From Pseudomonadota bacterium (lineage in GTDB: Bacteria; Pseudomonadota; Gammaproteobacteria; Steroidobacterales; Steroidobacteraceae), in contig JAJYUA010000009.1 in NCBI GenBank assembly GCA_021792755.1, forward strand, positions 62,001 through 126,000: a stretch of 64,000 nucleotides of DNA, in the 5' to 3' direction. A model generated the notes under the pieces. The model was not told the origin of the DNA. It saw nothing but the letters and a program-made list of their open reading frames with translations, and did not search any database. Numbering within the stretch: position 1 is the first letter of the stretch; the number at the start of each line of letters is the position of its first letter. The position numbers and the translations under genes are program-made. This document shows positions 1 to 9,664 of the stretch, piece after piece.

Positions 1-1
1 C

Positions 2-3000
2 CTCGCCGAGCCGGCGGCCCGGCTGCGCGAGATTCCCTACAACTACACCTCGTTCTCCGACCGGGAGATCGTGATTCGGCTGCTGGGACCGCGCCGCTGG
101 ACGATCATCCAGGAGCTGCGGCGCGAGCGGCGCACCGGCCGCTCCGCGCGCATGCTTTACGAAGTGCTGGGCGACATCTGGGTGGTGCGCCGCAACCCCT
201 ACCTGCACGATGACCTGATCGAGAACACGCGCCGGCGGCGACTGCTCATCCAGGCCCTGCACCATCGACTGAGCGAGATCGACCGGCGGCGCGACGCCGC
301 CGCGGACGGGGAGCGCTACGATCAGGTGGGCGAGCTGCTGAGCGCCGCACGGGCGGCCGTACACGGCTTTGAATCGGACTTCGACGGCTGGACCGCGTTG
401 CGGCGCCGCGCGCTGCGCACTCTCAGGCGGTATACGCGGCCGGACAATATCCGCTTCGACGCCTACGCCCGCGTCTGTCATGTCACGGACGCGACCGACT
501 GGCGCGTGGAGTACCCGTTCGTGGTGCTGATGCCCGATACCGAAGCGGAGATCCCCGGCCTGGTGCGGGCGTGCATCGAGCTCGGCCTGACCATCATTCC
601 GCGCGGCGGCGGCACCGGCTACACCGGCGGCGCCGTGCCGCTCACCCCCCTTTCCGCCGTCATCAACACCGAGAAGCTCGAGCGCCTCGGCGCGATCGAG
701 CACCTGACGCTGCCGGGGCTCGAGCAGCCGGTCCCAACCCTGTTCACCGAGGCTGGCGTCGTGACCCGCCGCGTCGCCAACGCCGCGGACAAGAGCGGCT
801 TGGTGTTCGCCGTCGATCCGACGTCCGCCGACGCCTCCTGCATCGGGGGCAATATCGCCATGAATGCCGGCGGCAAGAAAGCGGTTCTCTGGGGCACGGC
901 GGTCGATAACCTCGCCTGGTGGCGAATGGTCGACTGCGAGGGCAACTGGCTGGAGGTCAGCCGCATCGCGCACAACCGCGGCAAGATCCACGACGTGCAG
1001 ACCGCCGAGTTCGAGCTCCTCTGGAAGGACGGCCGCTCGCTGCCCGATCAGGCGCCCGTGCTGCGTGCGCAGCGGCTCAGCATCCCCGGGTGCAAGTTCC
1101 GCAAGGCGGGCCTCGGCAAGGACGTGACCGACAAGTTCCTCGGAGGTCTTCCCGGCGTGCAGAAGGAGGGGTGCGACGGGGTCATCACCTCCGCCCGCTG
1201 GGTTCTGCACCGCGCCCCGAGCCACACGCGCACCGTGTGCCTGGAGTTCTTCGGCCAGGCCCGCGCGGCCGTTCCGACCATCGTGCAGATCAAGGACTAC
1301 CTCGACGGTCTCGCCCCCAGGGGGGTGCGGCTGGCGGGCCTCGAGCACATGGACGAGCGCTATCTGCGCGCGGTCGGCTACACCACGAAATCCAGGCGCG
1401 GGGCGCTGCCGAAGATGGCGCTGTTCGGCGACATCGTCGGCGAGCAGGAGGCCGCCGTCGCCGCCGCCGCCTCCGAGGTCATCAGGATCGCCAACACCCG
1501 CAGCGGCGAGGGCTTCATCGCGGTCAGCGCCGAGGCGCGGCGCAAGTTCTGGCTGGACCGCTCGCGCACCGCCGCCATCGCGCGCCACACCAACGCATTC
1601 AAGATCAACGAGGATGTGGTGCTGCCGCTCGCACGCATGGGCGAGTACACCGACGAGATCGAGCGCATCAACATCGAGCTGTCCATCGCCAACAAGTTGA
1701 AGCTGCTCGATGAGCTCGACGCCGTGTTCGCCGCGCCGCCGCCGCTCGCCCGCGCCGAGGATCTGGAGTTCGGCAATCTGCCCGATACCGAGGTGATCGG
1801 CGAGCGGGCCTCGCAGGCGCGCCAGCTCATCGCCGGCGTGCGCAGGCGTTGGAGCTGGCTGGCATCGCACCTCGATGCGGCCCTGGACGATGCGCTGGCG
1901 GAGCTCATCGGGCTGGGCTACGCCCCCCTGGAACAGGAGCTGCGCGCGCGGCTGCAAGGGGCGTCCCGGACGAGGGTGCTCGAGGTCCTGCAGGACCGCA
2001 CGATCCGCGTGTCATGGAAGCGCGAGCTTCGCGAGCCGCTGCAGAGCATCTTCGGCGGACGGATCTTCGCGCCGATCCTCGCCGCATGCGAGGATGCGCA
2101 TCGGCGCGTGCTGCGCGGTCGGGTTTTCGTCGCCCTGCACATGCACGCCGGCGACGGCAACGTACATACCAACATCCCGGTCAACTCGGATGATTACGAG
2201 ATGCTGCGCACGGCGACGGCGGCGGTGGCTCGGATCATGCGGATCGCGCGCCGGCTGGACGGGGTCATCTCTGGCGAGCACGGCATCGGCATCACCAAGC
2301 TGGAGTACCTCGAGGAGGCCGAGACGCAGGAGTTCCGGGCCTACAAGGAGCGCATCGATCCGCAGGGCCGCTTCAACAAGGGCAAGCTCTTTCCCGGCGG
2401 GGACCTGTCGAATGCCTACACGCCGAGCTTCAACCTGCTCGGTCACGAATCGCTCATCATGCAGCAGTCGGCGATCGGCGAGATCTCCGACGCCATCAAG
2501 GACTGCCTGCGCTGCGGCAAGTGCAAGCCGGTCTGCGCCACGCACGTGCCGCGCGCCAACCTGCTCTACAGCCCGCGCGACAAGATCCTCGCGACATCGC
2601 TCCTGATCGAGGCGTTCCTCTACGAGGAGCAGACCCGCCGCGGCGTGAGCGTCCGCCACTGGGACGAGTTTTCCGACGTGGGCGATCACTGCACGGTCTG
2701 CCACAAGTGCGTCACGCCCTGTCCCGTGGACATCGACTTCGGGGACGTGTCGATGGCCATGCGCGACCTGCTGCGGCGCATGGGCCAGAAGCGCTTCAAC
2801 CCCGGCACGGCCGCGTCCATGTTCTTTCTGAACGCGACCAACCCCGAGACCATCCGTCTCACCCGCAAGCTCATGATCGAGTGGGGCTACAAGGCGCAGC
2901 GGACCGGCCACCGGCTGCTCAAGGGCCTCGCGCGCGCGCAGACCCGCCATCCGCCCGCCACCACCGGCAGGCCGAAGGTCACCGAGCAGGTGGTACATTT

Positions 3001-3913
3001 CCTCAACAAGAAGATGCCGGGCGGGCTGCCGAAGAAAACCGCCCGCGCGCTGCTCGACATCGAGAATCCCGCCTACGTGCCGATCATCCGCGATCCGGCG
3101 GCGACGAGCGCGGAGACCGAGGCGGTGTTCTATTTCCCCGGCTGCGGCTCGGAGCGGCTGTTCTCGCAGGTCGGGCTCGCCACCCAGGCGATGCTCTGGC
3201 ACGTGGGGGTGCAGACGGTGCTGCCGCCCGGGTACCTGTGCTGCGGCTATCCGCAGCGGGGCGTCGGAGAGTTCGATCGCGCTGAGAAGATCACCACCGA
3301 TAACCGGGTGCTGTTCCACCGCGTGGCCAACACCCTCAACTACCTAGACATCCGCACGGTGGTGGTGAGCTGCGGCACCTGCTACGACCAGCTGCTGGGC
3401 TACAAGTTCGAGGAGATCTTCCCCGGCTCGCGCATCATCGACATCCACGAGTACCTGATGGAAAAGGGCGTGCGGCTGGAGGGCGTCACCGGGACGCGTT
3501 ATATGTACCACGACCCCTGCCACTCGCCCATGAAGCGCTACGATGCGCTGAAGGTCGTCAACTCGCTGCTGAACGAGTCGCACAACGGCCGCGTCGAAAA
3601 GAACGACCGCTGCTGCGGGGAGTCGGGCACGCTGGCGCTGACGCGGCCGGATGTATCCACACAGGTGCGCTTCCGCAAGGAGGAGGAGATGCGCGCCGGA
3701 GCCGAGAAGCTGCGCCTCGCCGGGGCGAGCCGGGTCAAGGTGCTGACCTCCTGCCCCTCGTGCCTTCAGGGCTTGAAGCGCTACAACGACGACGCCGATC
3801 TCGATGCGGACTACATCGTGGTCGAGATCGCGCGGCACATCCTCGGCGGGAACTGGATGGCCGACTACGTCGCCCGCGCCAACGACGGCGGCATCGAGCG
3901 GGTGCTGGTCTGA
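2..3913 (+). CDS. FAD-linked oxidase / Fe-S oxidoreductase fusion (DUF3683 family), 5' end missing
   Basis: This is a very large flavin and iron-sulfur oxidoreductase related to D-lactate dehydrogenase and glycolate oxidase, with GlcD-like and GlcF-like parts in one chain. The frame is open from base 2, and the residues before the GTG at 71 ([20 protein letters not shown]) look like real protein, so the start lies outside the window. The order is an N-terminal DUF3683-like region, a PCMH-type FAD-binding domain ([15 protein letters not shown], then [16 protein letters not shown]), an FAD-oxidase C-terminal domain ([24 protein letters not shown]), two 4Fe-4S motifs ([11 protein letters not shown] and [12 protein letters not shown]), then two cysteine-rich CCG domains ([10 protein letters not shown] with LCCGYP, and HDPCHSP with RCCGESG). 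The family suggests oxidation of a 2-hydroxy acid with electrons passed to the respiratory chain. The substrate cannot be read from sequence. Confidence 0.9.
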   Translation, partial: LAEPAARLREIPYNYTSFSDREIVIRLLGPRRWTIIQELRRERRTGRSARMLYEVLGDIWVVRRNPYLHDDLIENTRRRRLLIQALHHRLSEIDRRRDAAADGERYDQVGELLSAARAAVHGFESDFDGWTALRRRALRTLRRYTRPDNIRFDAYARVCHVTDATDWRVEYPFVVLMPDTEAEIPGLVRACIELGLTIIPRGGGTGYTGGAVPLTPLSAVINTEKLERLGAIEHLTLPGLEQPVPTLFTEAGVVTRRVANAADKSGLVFAVDPTSADASCIGGNIAMNAGGKKAVLWGTAVDNLAWWRMVDCEGNWLEVSRIAHNRGKIHDVQTAEFELLWKDGRSLPDQAPVLRAQRLSIPGCKFRKAGLGKDVTDKFLGGLPGVQKEGCDGVITSARWVLHRAPSHTRTVCLEFFGQARAAVPTIVQIKDYLDGLAPRGVRLAGLEHMDERYLRAVGYTTKSRRGALPKMALFGDIVGEQEAAVAAAASEVIRIANTRSGEGFIAVSAEARRKFWLDRSRTAAIARHTNAFKINEDVVLPLARMGEYTDEIERINIELSIANKLKLLDELDAVFAAPPPLARAEDLEFGNLPDTEVIGERASQARQLIAGVRRRWSWLASHLDAALDDALAELIGLGYAPLEQELRARLQGASRTRVLEVLQDRTIRVSWKRELREPLQSIFGGRIFAPILAACEDAHRRVLRGRVFVALHMHAGDGNVHTNIPVNSDDYEMLRTATAAVARIMRIARRLDGVISGEHGIGITKLEYLEEAETQEFRAYKERIDPQGRFNKGKLFPGGDLSNAYTPSFNLLGHESLIMQQSAIGEISDAIKDCLRCGKCKPVCATHVPRANLLYSPRDKILATSLLIEAFLYEEQTRRGVSVRHWDEFSDVGDHCTVCHKCVTPCPVDIDFGDVSMAMRDLLRRMGQKRFNPGTAASMFFLNATNPETIRLTRKLMIEWGYKAQRTGHRLLKGLARAQTRHPPATTGRPKVTEQVVHFLNKKMPGGLPKKTARALLDIENPAYVPIIRDPAATSAETEAVFYFPGCGSERLFSQVGLATQAMLWHVGVQTVLPPGYLCCGYPQRGVGEFDRAEKITTDNRVLFHRVANTLNYLDIRTVVVSCGTCYDQLLGYKFEEIFPGSRIIDIHEYLMEKGVRLEGVTGTRYMYHDPCHSPMKRYDALKVVNSLLNESHNGRVEKNDRCCGESGTLALTRPDVSTQVRFRKEEEMRAGAEKLRLAGASRVKVLTSCPSCLQGLKRYNDDADLDADYIVVEIARHILGGNWMADYVARANDGGIERVLV

Positions 3914-3926
3914 GACCGGCGCCGCC

Positions 3927-4505
3927 TCAGGATGCGGGAGGATTGATCGCGATTGGCTTGTTGAACCGGCTGAAATCGGCGACGACGTTGACGCGCTTGC
4001 CCTTGATCATCACCCCATTCATGATCGCGCGCACCGGCAGCCGATCGGCGCCGATGTACAGGGTCTCGCTGATACCGCGCACGACACAGCTGTAAACGTG
4101 CACGCTCCTGCCGTGGAGCGTGCGCGTGCCGAGGTCGCGGGCCGTCTTTTCGAGCTCCGCCTTCGAGGCGCCCGCGAGCGGATCGCTCTTGCTCTTGCTC
4201 GCCATCCGCTGCGAGATCAGCGTGCCGTAGCGCGGCGGCAGCTTCACCGCATGGCCGTCCGTCACCATATAGACATCCTTGCCGATGATCACTTCCTGTA
4301 GGTTGCGGGAGGGCACGAAGCGCCAGCGGTCGGGCGCGGAGTATTCGACGACCAAGGTTCTGCCGCCGGCAAGATGCTCCTTGATCTGCCAGGAGGTCGC
4401 CTTGAAGAAGGCTGCCCGCATCCGGGCAAGGTCGGCATAGGGGCTGGCGAAGGCCGTGGTGGACAAAGCCAGGCCCGCGACGAGGCCAAGGCAGACTCTC
4501 TTCAT
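3927..4505 (-). CDS. LolA-like periplasmic protein (hypothetical)
   Basis: This 192-residue protein has a clear signal peptide (MKRVCLGLVAGLALSTTAFA, likely cleaved after AFA). The mature part has alternating beta-like segments (TLVVEYSAPDRWRFV, IIGKDVYMVTDGHAV, DRLPVRAIMNG) typical of the LolA/LppX fold, which binds lipids or lipoproteins in the periplasm. I chose the ATG at 4505 because it starts the signal peptide and follows a GGGGGAG ribosome-binding site; an upstream in-frame ATG at 4541 would add 12 residues unlike a leader. It converges on the oxidoreductase with a 13-base gap. The fold assignment is by pattern only. Confidence 0.6.
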   Translation of the reverse strand: MKRVCLGLVAGLALSTTAFASPYADLARMRAAFFKATSWQIKEHLAGGRTLVVEYSAPDRWRFVPSRNLQEVIIGKDVYMVTDGHAVKLPPRYGTLISQRMASKSKSDPLAGASKAELEKTARDLGTRTLHGRSVHVYSCVVRGISETLYIGADRLPVRAIMNGVMIKGKRVNVVADFSRFNKPIAINPPAS

Positions 4506-4756
4506 GTTTTGAGCTCTCCCCCTTGCCCATGGCGCGGGCAAGCTGGCTTCCTTTTAACCCTTTCCCCGCGAGACGGCAAGCCGCCCGTGTGAGAAAGGCA
4601 CGGCCGCTGCGGCGCGTGCGCCTGCCGATGAATCCGCGCCGCCCGGCCGCGTTGTCACGTGGCGGGCCGCCGGCACCGAGGACCGCTCTTGCGCCCCGTC
4701 CCGGCGGCAGGACGAGCAGGCGTTTCCCCGCGCGATGCCGCCGGCGCGCTGTTGCC

Positions 4757-5743
4757 TTACGTCTTCGCCTTGGGAAAAAGCCGGCCGCCGAGCCACAGCA
4801 GCATCAATGTCCAGTACCCGAGCCCCACGGCGAGGCGCACCGGAATCGACACCGTCGCGCGCGGCGAGAGAAACCCCTCGATCAGGCCGGAGCCCAGCAG
4901 CAGCAGCGCGCACGCGAGCAGCAGCGGCCCGAGCTGCGCGGCCCGGCGGCGGAGGGACTCCGTGCGGGTTGAATGCGCGGGTCTGATGACGGCCTCACCG
5001 AGCGCCGTGCCGGCGGCCGCGGCCAGGCACATGACCGACAGCTCAACCGGGCCGTGTGCCAGAGTGAACTTGACCAGCCCCAACTCCAGGCCGTGCTGGT
5101 GGGTGAAGGCGAGCAGCCCGCCGAGCATCAGGCCGTTGTAGGCGATCATGTAGAACGCGCCCAGTCCGAACAGGATGCCCGAGCAGAACGCGCCCAGAAT
5201 CACCATCACGTTGTTGGAGAAGATCCGCGCCGACAGCAACGCCGGGGGCGCGAGCTCGAGCACCTGGTAGGTCCACAGGTGTCCGCGCTCGACGCCGTCG
5301 ATCATCCGCGGGCTCGCGATCAGGCTGACCAGCTGCGGGTAGGTGTTGATCAACCACCAGCCCGCGAAGGCGCTCGCCACGAGCAGCGCCGCAAGCCACA
5401 GCGCCAGGGTCCTCACGGAAGCGGCGGCCGCCGGAATCTCCTCGCGAAACAATCTCAGCCATCTTGCGCCCGTCAGCCGCGGCTCGCGGTTGATCGCCGC
5501 ATGCAGCGTCGCGCAGGCATTCTGCAGTGCGGCGGTGAGCAAGCTCGCAGGCAGGAGCTCGCGCGCGCTCGCCAGATGTTGGGTCAGGACGCGATAGGAC
5601 CGCAGGGTGCGCAGCGCCTCATCCACCGTGGCATGGGAACGTTGCGGCGCCGCCGCCGCCTGCGCCGCGAGCGCCTCCCACCGGGGCGCCTGCGTCCGGA
5701 TCCAGATGCCAGCCGGCGCGTCAGTGTCCGGGCTCGCCGCCAA
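4757..5743 (-). CDS. SpoIIM-family integral membrane protein
   Basis: This 328-residue protein has a soluble N-terminal third and then about five or six hydrophobic helices, starting near residue 110 (TLALWLAALLVASAFAGWWL). The FSNNVMVILGAFCSGILFGL and MIAYNGLMLGGLLAF stretches are typical of stage II sporulation protein M homologues, which in non-sporulating proteobacteria lie next to RDD and MoxR/DUF58 genes. Its start overlaps the end of the RDD gene by 23 bases on the same strand, so the two are probably translated together. The function outside sporulation is unknown; context suggests a cell-envelope role linked to the MoxR cluster. Confidence 0.8.
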   Translation of the reverse strand: MAASPDTDAPAGIWIRTQAPRWEALAAQAAAAPQRSHATVDEALRTLRSYRVLTQHLASARELLPASLLTAALQNACATLHAAINREPRLTGARWLRLFREEIPAAAASVRTLALWLAALLVASAFAGWWLINTYPQLVSLIASPRMIDGVERGHLWTYQVLELAPPALLSARIFSNNVMVILGAFCSGILFGLGAFYMIAYNGLMLGGLLAFTHQHGLELGLVKFTLAHGPVELSVMCLAAAAGTALGEAVIRPAHSTRTESLRRRAAQLGPLLLACALLLLGSGLIEGFLSPRATVSIPVRLAVGLGYWTLMLLWLGGRLFPKAKT

Positions 5744-6461
5744 GCAGCGCCTCCAGGCGGCCTTGCAGGGCGCGGCTGCTCAACGCCGCGCCGCGCCGCG
5801 GATCGAATCCCGGGTCGAACTTGCAGAGCAGCTCGCGCGCCAGCCGGGTGCGCCGGGCCTCCTCCAACGAGCGCCAGCGATCGAGCAGATCGTGGATCAG
5901 CTGCAGCGCCTCGGCCGGCAGCGCCGTGCGCTGCAACTGCGCGCTCAGCCGGCCGAGGCGCTGCACGGAATCAGCCTCATCGAGCACCAGCACGGTGCCC
6001 GCCACCATGTCCCCGAGCCGCACTCGCTGCTTCGTGAGCATGCAGCACGTCAGCCCGACCACGTAAAACACCGGCAGGGCATCGATCAGGCGGAAGAGAT
6101 TGCGGATGATCAGCGCGCCGGTTCCGGGCGTCGCCCCCTCGACGGTGGCGATCCGGGCGCCCGCCTTGCGCAGACCCGGAGTGCGGCCCCGCATGGCCAC
6201 CTCGAGCAGCGGCTGATAGAGGAAGTAGGTCGCCAGCGCGAGAATGACGGCGGCGACCATCACCGTGTGCGCAAGCGACGCATCGGCTGCGACCCGCGGC
6301 AGCAGGCGCAGCAGCGCGCCGGCCAGCAGCCACGCCAGGGCGAGCAACAGTCGGATCAGCCAGTCGGTCAGAAAGGCGTAGCTGCGCGTGCCGGGGCCGG
6401 CGATCCGGACCCGCATGTCAACGCCCGTCAGGCTGCTGACGGTGAGCTCTTCCTCGGCCAT
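5721..6461 (-). CDS. RDD family membrane protein
   Basis: This 246-residue protein starts MAEEELTVSSLTGVDMRVRI. The first RDD helix region follows (GTRSYAFLTDWLIRLLLAL), with two more membrane segments (MVAAVILALATYFLYQPLLE and LFRLIDALPVFYVVGLTCCM). The motif GRTPGLRKAGARI is typical of RDD proteins. I chose the ATG at 6461 because it matches the conserved N-terminus; a start at 6524 would add residues unlike the family. It opens the leftward arm of the MoxR cluster, back to back with the gene at 6567 across about 105 bases that must hold both promoters. RDD proteins are linked to transport or ion homeostasis in some bacteria; here no substrate is indicated. Confidence 0.8.
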   Translation of the reverse strand: MAEEELTVSSLTGVDMRVRIAGPGTRSYAFLTDWLIRLLLALAWLLAGALLRLLPRVAADASLAHTVMVAAVILALATYFLYQPLLEVAMRGRTPGLRKAGARIATVEGATPGTGALIIRNLFRLIDALPVFYVVGLTCCMLTKQRVRLGDMVAGTVLVLDEADSVQRLGRLSAQLQRTALPAEALQLIHDLLDRWRSLEEARRTRLARELLCKFDPGFDPRRGAALSSRALQGRLEALLGGEPGH

Positions 6462-6566
6462 CCGGTTAAGACGAAAGGGTTGCTGGCCAAGACCGAGCTT
6501 AGCTATTCTGCCCGGGCTCGACAAGGCGGGCGAACGCCCGCACCCTCACAACTGCGTGGAGCCATC

Positions 6567-7487
6567 ATGAAGTACGTGGCACCATCGGAGCCTCGGCCGA
6601 TCGGGGGTGTCCTCGATGACTGGCTGCGCCTGTTCCGCTGCTCTTTCCGCCGCTGTTGGCCATTGGCCTTGATCGCAGCCGTTGCGGGCATGGCGCTGCA
6701 GCTGATCGTCATGCCGCCGCCCCCCCGCCCGGGTTTGTCCGTGCTGCAGTACCTGCAGCAGACGGGCTCCATGATGCATATGCCCCAGGTCATCGTCGGC
6801 GACGCCATTTTCTGGCTGATCGTTCTGGCGGTGTACGGGGCGTTGCTCGCGCAACAGGTGGCCGTGGCTCGCGGCGATGACTCCCGGTCCGTCGGCGACT
6901 CGCTGGCCGAGGGCCTGCGCCGCCTGCCGCGCATGCTGCTCGGCGGATTGCTGCTGGCACTGATTCTCGCGGCGGTCATCCTGCCGGCGGGAATCAGCGC
7001 AGGGCTGCTCATCGGCTTGCATCAGGCGGGCCGCGAGCCCGTACCGCTGCTCCTCGGAGCCGGCTGCGGCATCCTGGCGCTGGCGCTCCTGCTGCTGTAC
7101 GTGTCGGTCCGCCTGGAATTCTGGCTGCCGGCCATTTTCGTGGAAGACTGCCGCGGTGCGGCCTCGCTCGGGCGCAGCTGGCGCCTGGTCAGGGGCCAAT
7201 GGTGGCGGGTCACGGCGATCACCTTCGTGGCGGGCATCATCATGTGGATCCTGAATCTCGCCATCGGCGGCACATTCGGCTTAATCGGCGGAATCGTCGC
7301 CGCGCACGGTTTCGGTCTCGGCGACATCCTGTACCGGATACGCTTCGGCGCAGCCCTCGCCCTGATCGCCCGGGTGGTCACGATGCCGCTGCTCACGGCG
7401 GTGTGGCTCGCGATCTACCACGACCTCAGGCTGCGCCTGGAAGGCTCGGACCTCGCCGCGCGCGCGGAGGCGCTGGGCGGCCGCTGA
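6567..7487 (+). CDS. Multi-spanning membrane protein of the MoxR cluster (uncharacterised)
   Basis: This 306-residue protein begins MKYVAPSEPRPIGGVLDDW and has about six hydrophobic segments, including CWPLALIAAVAGMALQLIVM, LGGLLLALILAAVILPAG and TAITFVAGIIMWILNLAIGG. The central motif LEFWLPAIFVEDCRGAASLG followed by SWRLVRGQWW resembles the region found in glycerophosphoryl-diester-phosphodiesterase-type and other DUF membrane domains next to MoxR genes. An open frame reaches far upstream, but the ATG at 6567 is the only sensible start because upstream sequence is antisense to the RDD gene. It leads the rightward arm, three bases before the DUF4129 gene. No enzymatic motif is visible. Confidence 0.75.
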   Translation: MKYVAPSEPRPIGGVLDDWLRLFRCSFRRCWPLALIAAVAGMALQLIVMPPPPRPGLSVLQYLQQTGSMMHMPQVIVGDAIFWLIVLAVYGALLAQQVAVARGDDSRSVGDSLAEGLRRLPRMLLGGLLLALILAAVILPAGISAGLLIGLHQAGREPVPLLLGAGCGILALALLLLYVSVRLEFWLPAIFVEDCRGAASLGRSWRLVRGQWWRVTAITFVAGIIMWILNLAIGGTFGLIGGIVAAHGFGLGDILYRIRFGAALALIARVVTMPLLTAVWLAIYHDLRLRLEGSDLAARAEALGGR

Positions 7488-7490
7488 CTC

Positions 7491-8426
7491 ATGCCGGCCC
7501 GATGGATGTTGGGACTGACGGTACTGGCGCTCTCGCTCGGCGCGCCGCTCAGGGCCCGGCCGGCCCCCGGCGCCCCGGCCCGGGTTGCCCACTGCGCCTG
7601 GCACGCGAAGCCGACGCTCGTGGGCCTGGAGGCGCTGCGCGCCGCCTGCCCGGGCATCGGCAAGGCGATCGAGGGTCTCGGGCTGAGCGCGTGGCTGCCC
7701 GAACACTGGCGCAAGAGCATCACGCCCCGCGCGCTCGCCGGTCTCGGCGCACTGGCGAGCCGCTACGGCGGCCGGCCGCTCTCGGCCGCTCCCGAGCCTT
7801 CCGCCCTGCGCGCCATCGCCCGGACGCTCAAACCGCCGTTGCCGCCGCCCGGCTGGTGGGATCGGGTCAAGGCTTGGCTGTGGCGGCGCATGGCGCCCCT
7901 TCTGCACGCGCTCCAACAGTGGCTGGACTCCGTGGCGCGCAGCCCGGCGCACCGCGCGCTGGCGTACGCGTTGCTCTACGCTCTAGGCGGGCTCCTCCTG
8001 CTGACCCTCGCCGTCTTCGCCTACATCGAGCTGCGCTCCGCGGGGTACATCGGCTCGAAGCGCCGCATGGCGCGCCCGCGGGCCGGTGCCGCCCCCGTCC
8101 CGATCCCCGCCGCCGCGGGCGGCGAGCCGGACTGGAGCCTGGCGGACACCCGGCCGGCGTGCCTGTTGCGAGTGCTCATCGAGGCTCTCGCGAGCACACG
8201 GCGCATCGAGCGCGACTGGCACCTCACCTGCCGTGAGATCTGCGCGCGCGCGCGCTTCGACTGCGCGCGCCAGCGGCGAGACTTCGAGCAGCTCGTGCAG
8301 CTCGCCGAGCGCGAGCTGTACGGGCCGGGTGCGCCCGCGCCCGTCCCCGAGGAAACATTGCGTGCGGCAAAAGCCCTGCTTGCCGAGCTGCTGGCTGCAG
8401 CGACCGCGGCGGTCGGGGCGCCATGA
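7491..8426 (+). CDS. DUF4129 domain-containing membrane protein
   Basis: This 311-residue protein has a signal-like N-terminus (RWMLGLTVLALSLGAPLRA), a variable middle, one strong membrane helix near residues 160-180 (ALLYALGGLLLLTLAVFAYI), and a cytoplasmic C-terminal DUF4129 region (HLTCREICARARF, RDFEQLVQLAERELYG). DUF4129 proteins are regularly encoded with MoxR, DUF58 and DUF4350 proteins. The stop overlaps the next ATG by four bases (ATGA), so coupled translation is likely. No enzymatic function is known for the family. Confidence 0.8.
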   Translation: MPARWMLGLTVLALSLGAPLRARPAPGAPARVAHCAWHAKPTLVGLEALRAACPGIGKAIEGLGLSAWLPEHWRKSITPRALAGLGALASRYGGRPLSAAPEPSALRAIARTLKPPLPPPGWWDRVKAWLWRRMAPLLHALQQWLDSVARSPAHRALAYALLYALGGLLLLTLAVFAYIELRSAGYIGSKRRMARPRAGAAPVPIPAAAGGEPDWSLADTRPACLLRVLIEALASTRRIERDWHLTCREICARARFDCARQRRDFEQLVQLAERELYGPGAPAPVPEETLRAAKALLAELLAAATAAVGAP

Positions 8427-9664
8427 GAGAGCGGCTGCTCACACTGCTGTTCGCATCGGGCGCGCTGGCGCTGTTCTACGTGTTGTTCTTCCCCAAGCCG
8501 CCGCATCGGCCCGGCACCCAGGGCTTGCCCGTGTCCACCGATGCCCGCCCGGAAGGGTATCTGGCGATCTGGCGTTGGCTCGGCAAGGAGCACATTCCCC
8601 GGCTGAGCCTGCGCCGGCGCTACGGGAAGCTTCTCTCTCTGTCGCCGCCGAAGGGCAACCTGCTCATCGTCACGCTACCGCAGCGGCTGCCGGCCCACCA
8701 GATCGAGCGCGCCAGGCTGCTGAGGTGGGTGGCCCGGGGCAACACGCTGTTGATCGCCGCCGCGCTCGATGATGAGCCGCTCTGGGCGCCCGGCACGGAC
8801 GATGCGGCGATGATGCGCTTCCTCGCAAGCACCGCCGGCCTGAAATTCACGCCCGCGCCCGCCTCCACCCTGCTGCACTCGATCAGCGCGAGCCGCCTCG
8901 ACATCCGCCCGCGGGGCGCGCAGCCGCTGCTGGCCGGGGTCGGGCGGATCACCGCTTTGCTGCCGCTGCCCTCCCGCTCCTGGCAGGCCCACCTCAGGCA
9001 CGGCGGACGTCCCGCCGCGGATGTCGGGCTGCCTCTGCAGCTCGCCGCGTGCGCCGACAATGGCCCGCCGGCGCTGTGGCTGGAGCGACTGGGCGCCGGT
9101 CAGATCATCCTCAGCGCCGTTGCGAGCCCGTTCTCCAACGCGGGATTGACGCTTCCCGGCAATGCGCAACTCCTGTCCAACGTCATCGCATGGTCACGGG
9201 GTCCGGGCGGGGCGGTCGTGTTCGACGATGCGCACGAGGGACTGGCGGCCTTCTACGACGCCCGGGCATTCTTCGCCGATCCGCGCCTGCACGCCACGCT
9301 GGCCTGGATCGTGGGCCTGTGGCTGATATTCGTCGTCGGCTCGCGGCCCCTGCGGGCAGCCCCCGCGCCCTGGCAGCCGCTCGATGAAGCCGCCTATGTC
9401 GAGGGCGGCGCTCGCTATCTCGCCGCCGTGGTCGATCCCGGCGAGGCCGCGCAGCGCATGATCGAGGACTTTCTCGGCGACCTGCCCGGACATTCCCCGC
9501 AACGCGCGACGGACGCCTGGCAATGGCTCGAAGCGCAGCGCAGCATTGCGAGCGCCGAGCGGGAGGCGCTGCGCGCCTGCTACGAGCGCGCCCGCGCCGG
9601 CAGGCGAGTGAATCTGGTCCGGCTGCAGAATCTTCTGGCACACCTACGCAAGGCAACGGCATGA
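8423..9664 (+). CDS. DUF4350 domain-containing protein
   Basis: This 413-residue protein has an N-terminal membrane anchor (LLTLLFASGALALFYVLFF), then a DUF4350-type domain (ARPEGYLAIWRWLGKEHI, GNLLIVTLPQRL, RWVARGNTLLIAAAL) that resembles glutamine-amidotransferase-like or ThuA-like folds without an obvious catalytic cysteine. A second membrane helix is near residue 295 (LAWIVGLWLIFVVGSRPL), followed by a cytoplasmic tail of about 100 residues. It overlaps the DUF4129 gene upstream and the MoxR gene downstream by four bases each. The tight packing implies a single transcript and probably a shared complex. Confidence 0.8.
   Translation: MRERLLTLLFASGALALFYVLFFPKPPHRPGTQGLPVSTDARPEGYLAIWRWLGKEHIPRLSLRRRYGKLLSLSPPKGNLLIVTLPQRLPAHQIERARLLRWVARGNTLLIAAALDDEPLWAPGTDDAAMMRFLASTAGLKFTPAPASTLLHSISASRLDIRPRGAQPLLAGVGRITALLPLPSRSWQAHLRHGGRPAADVGLPLQLAACADNGPPALWLERLGAGQIILSAVASPFSNAGLTLPGNAQLLSNVIAWSRGPGGAVVFDDAHEGLAAFYDARAFFADPRLHATLAWIVGLWLIFVVGSRPLRAAPAPWQPLDEAAYVEGGARYLAAVVDPGEAAQRMIEDFLGDLPGHSPQRATDAWQWLEAQRSIASAEREALRACYERARAGRRVNLVRLQNLLAHLRKATA

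Noticed and set aside
2012-3319. Long minus-strand frame inside the FAD oxidoreductase gene
   Set aside because: It is a shadow of the real gene; high GC leaves few stop codons on the opposite strand.
5607-6566. Upstream extension of the membrane protein at 6567
   Set aside because: The extension runs antisense through the RDD and SpoIIM genes and lacks protein-like sequence; the true start is ATG 6567.
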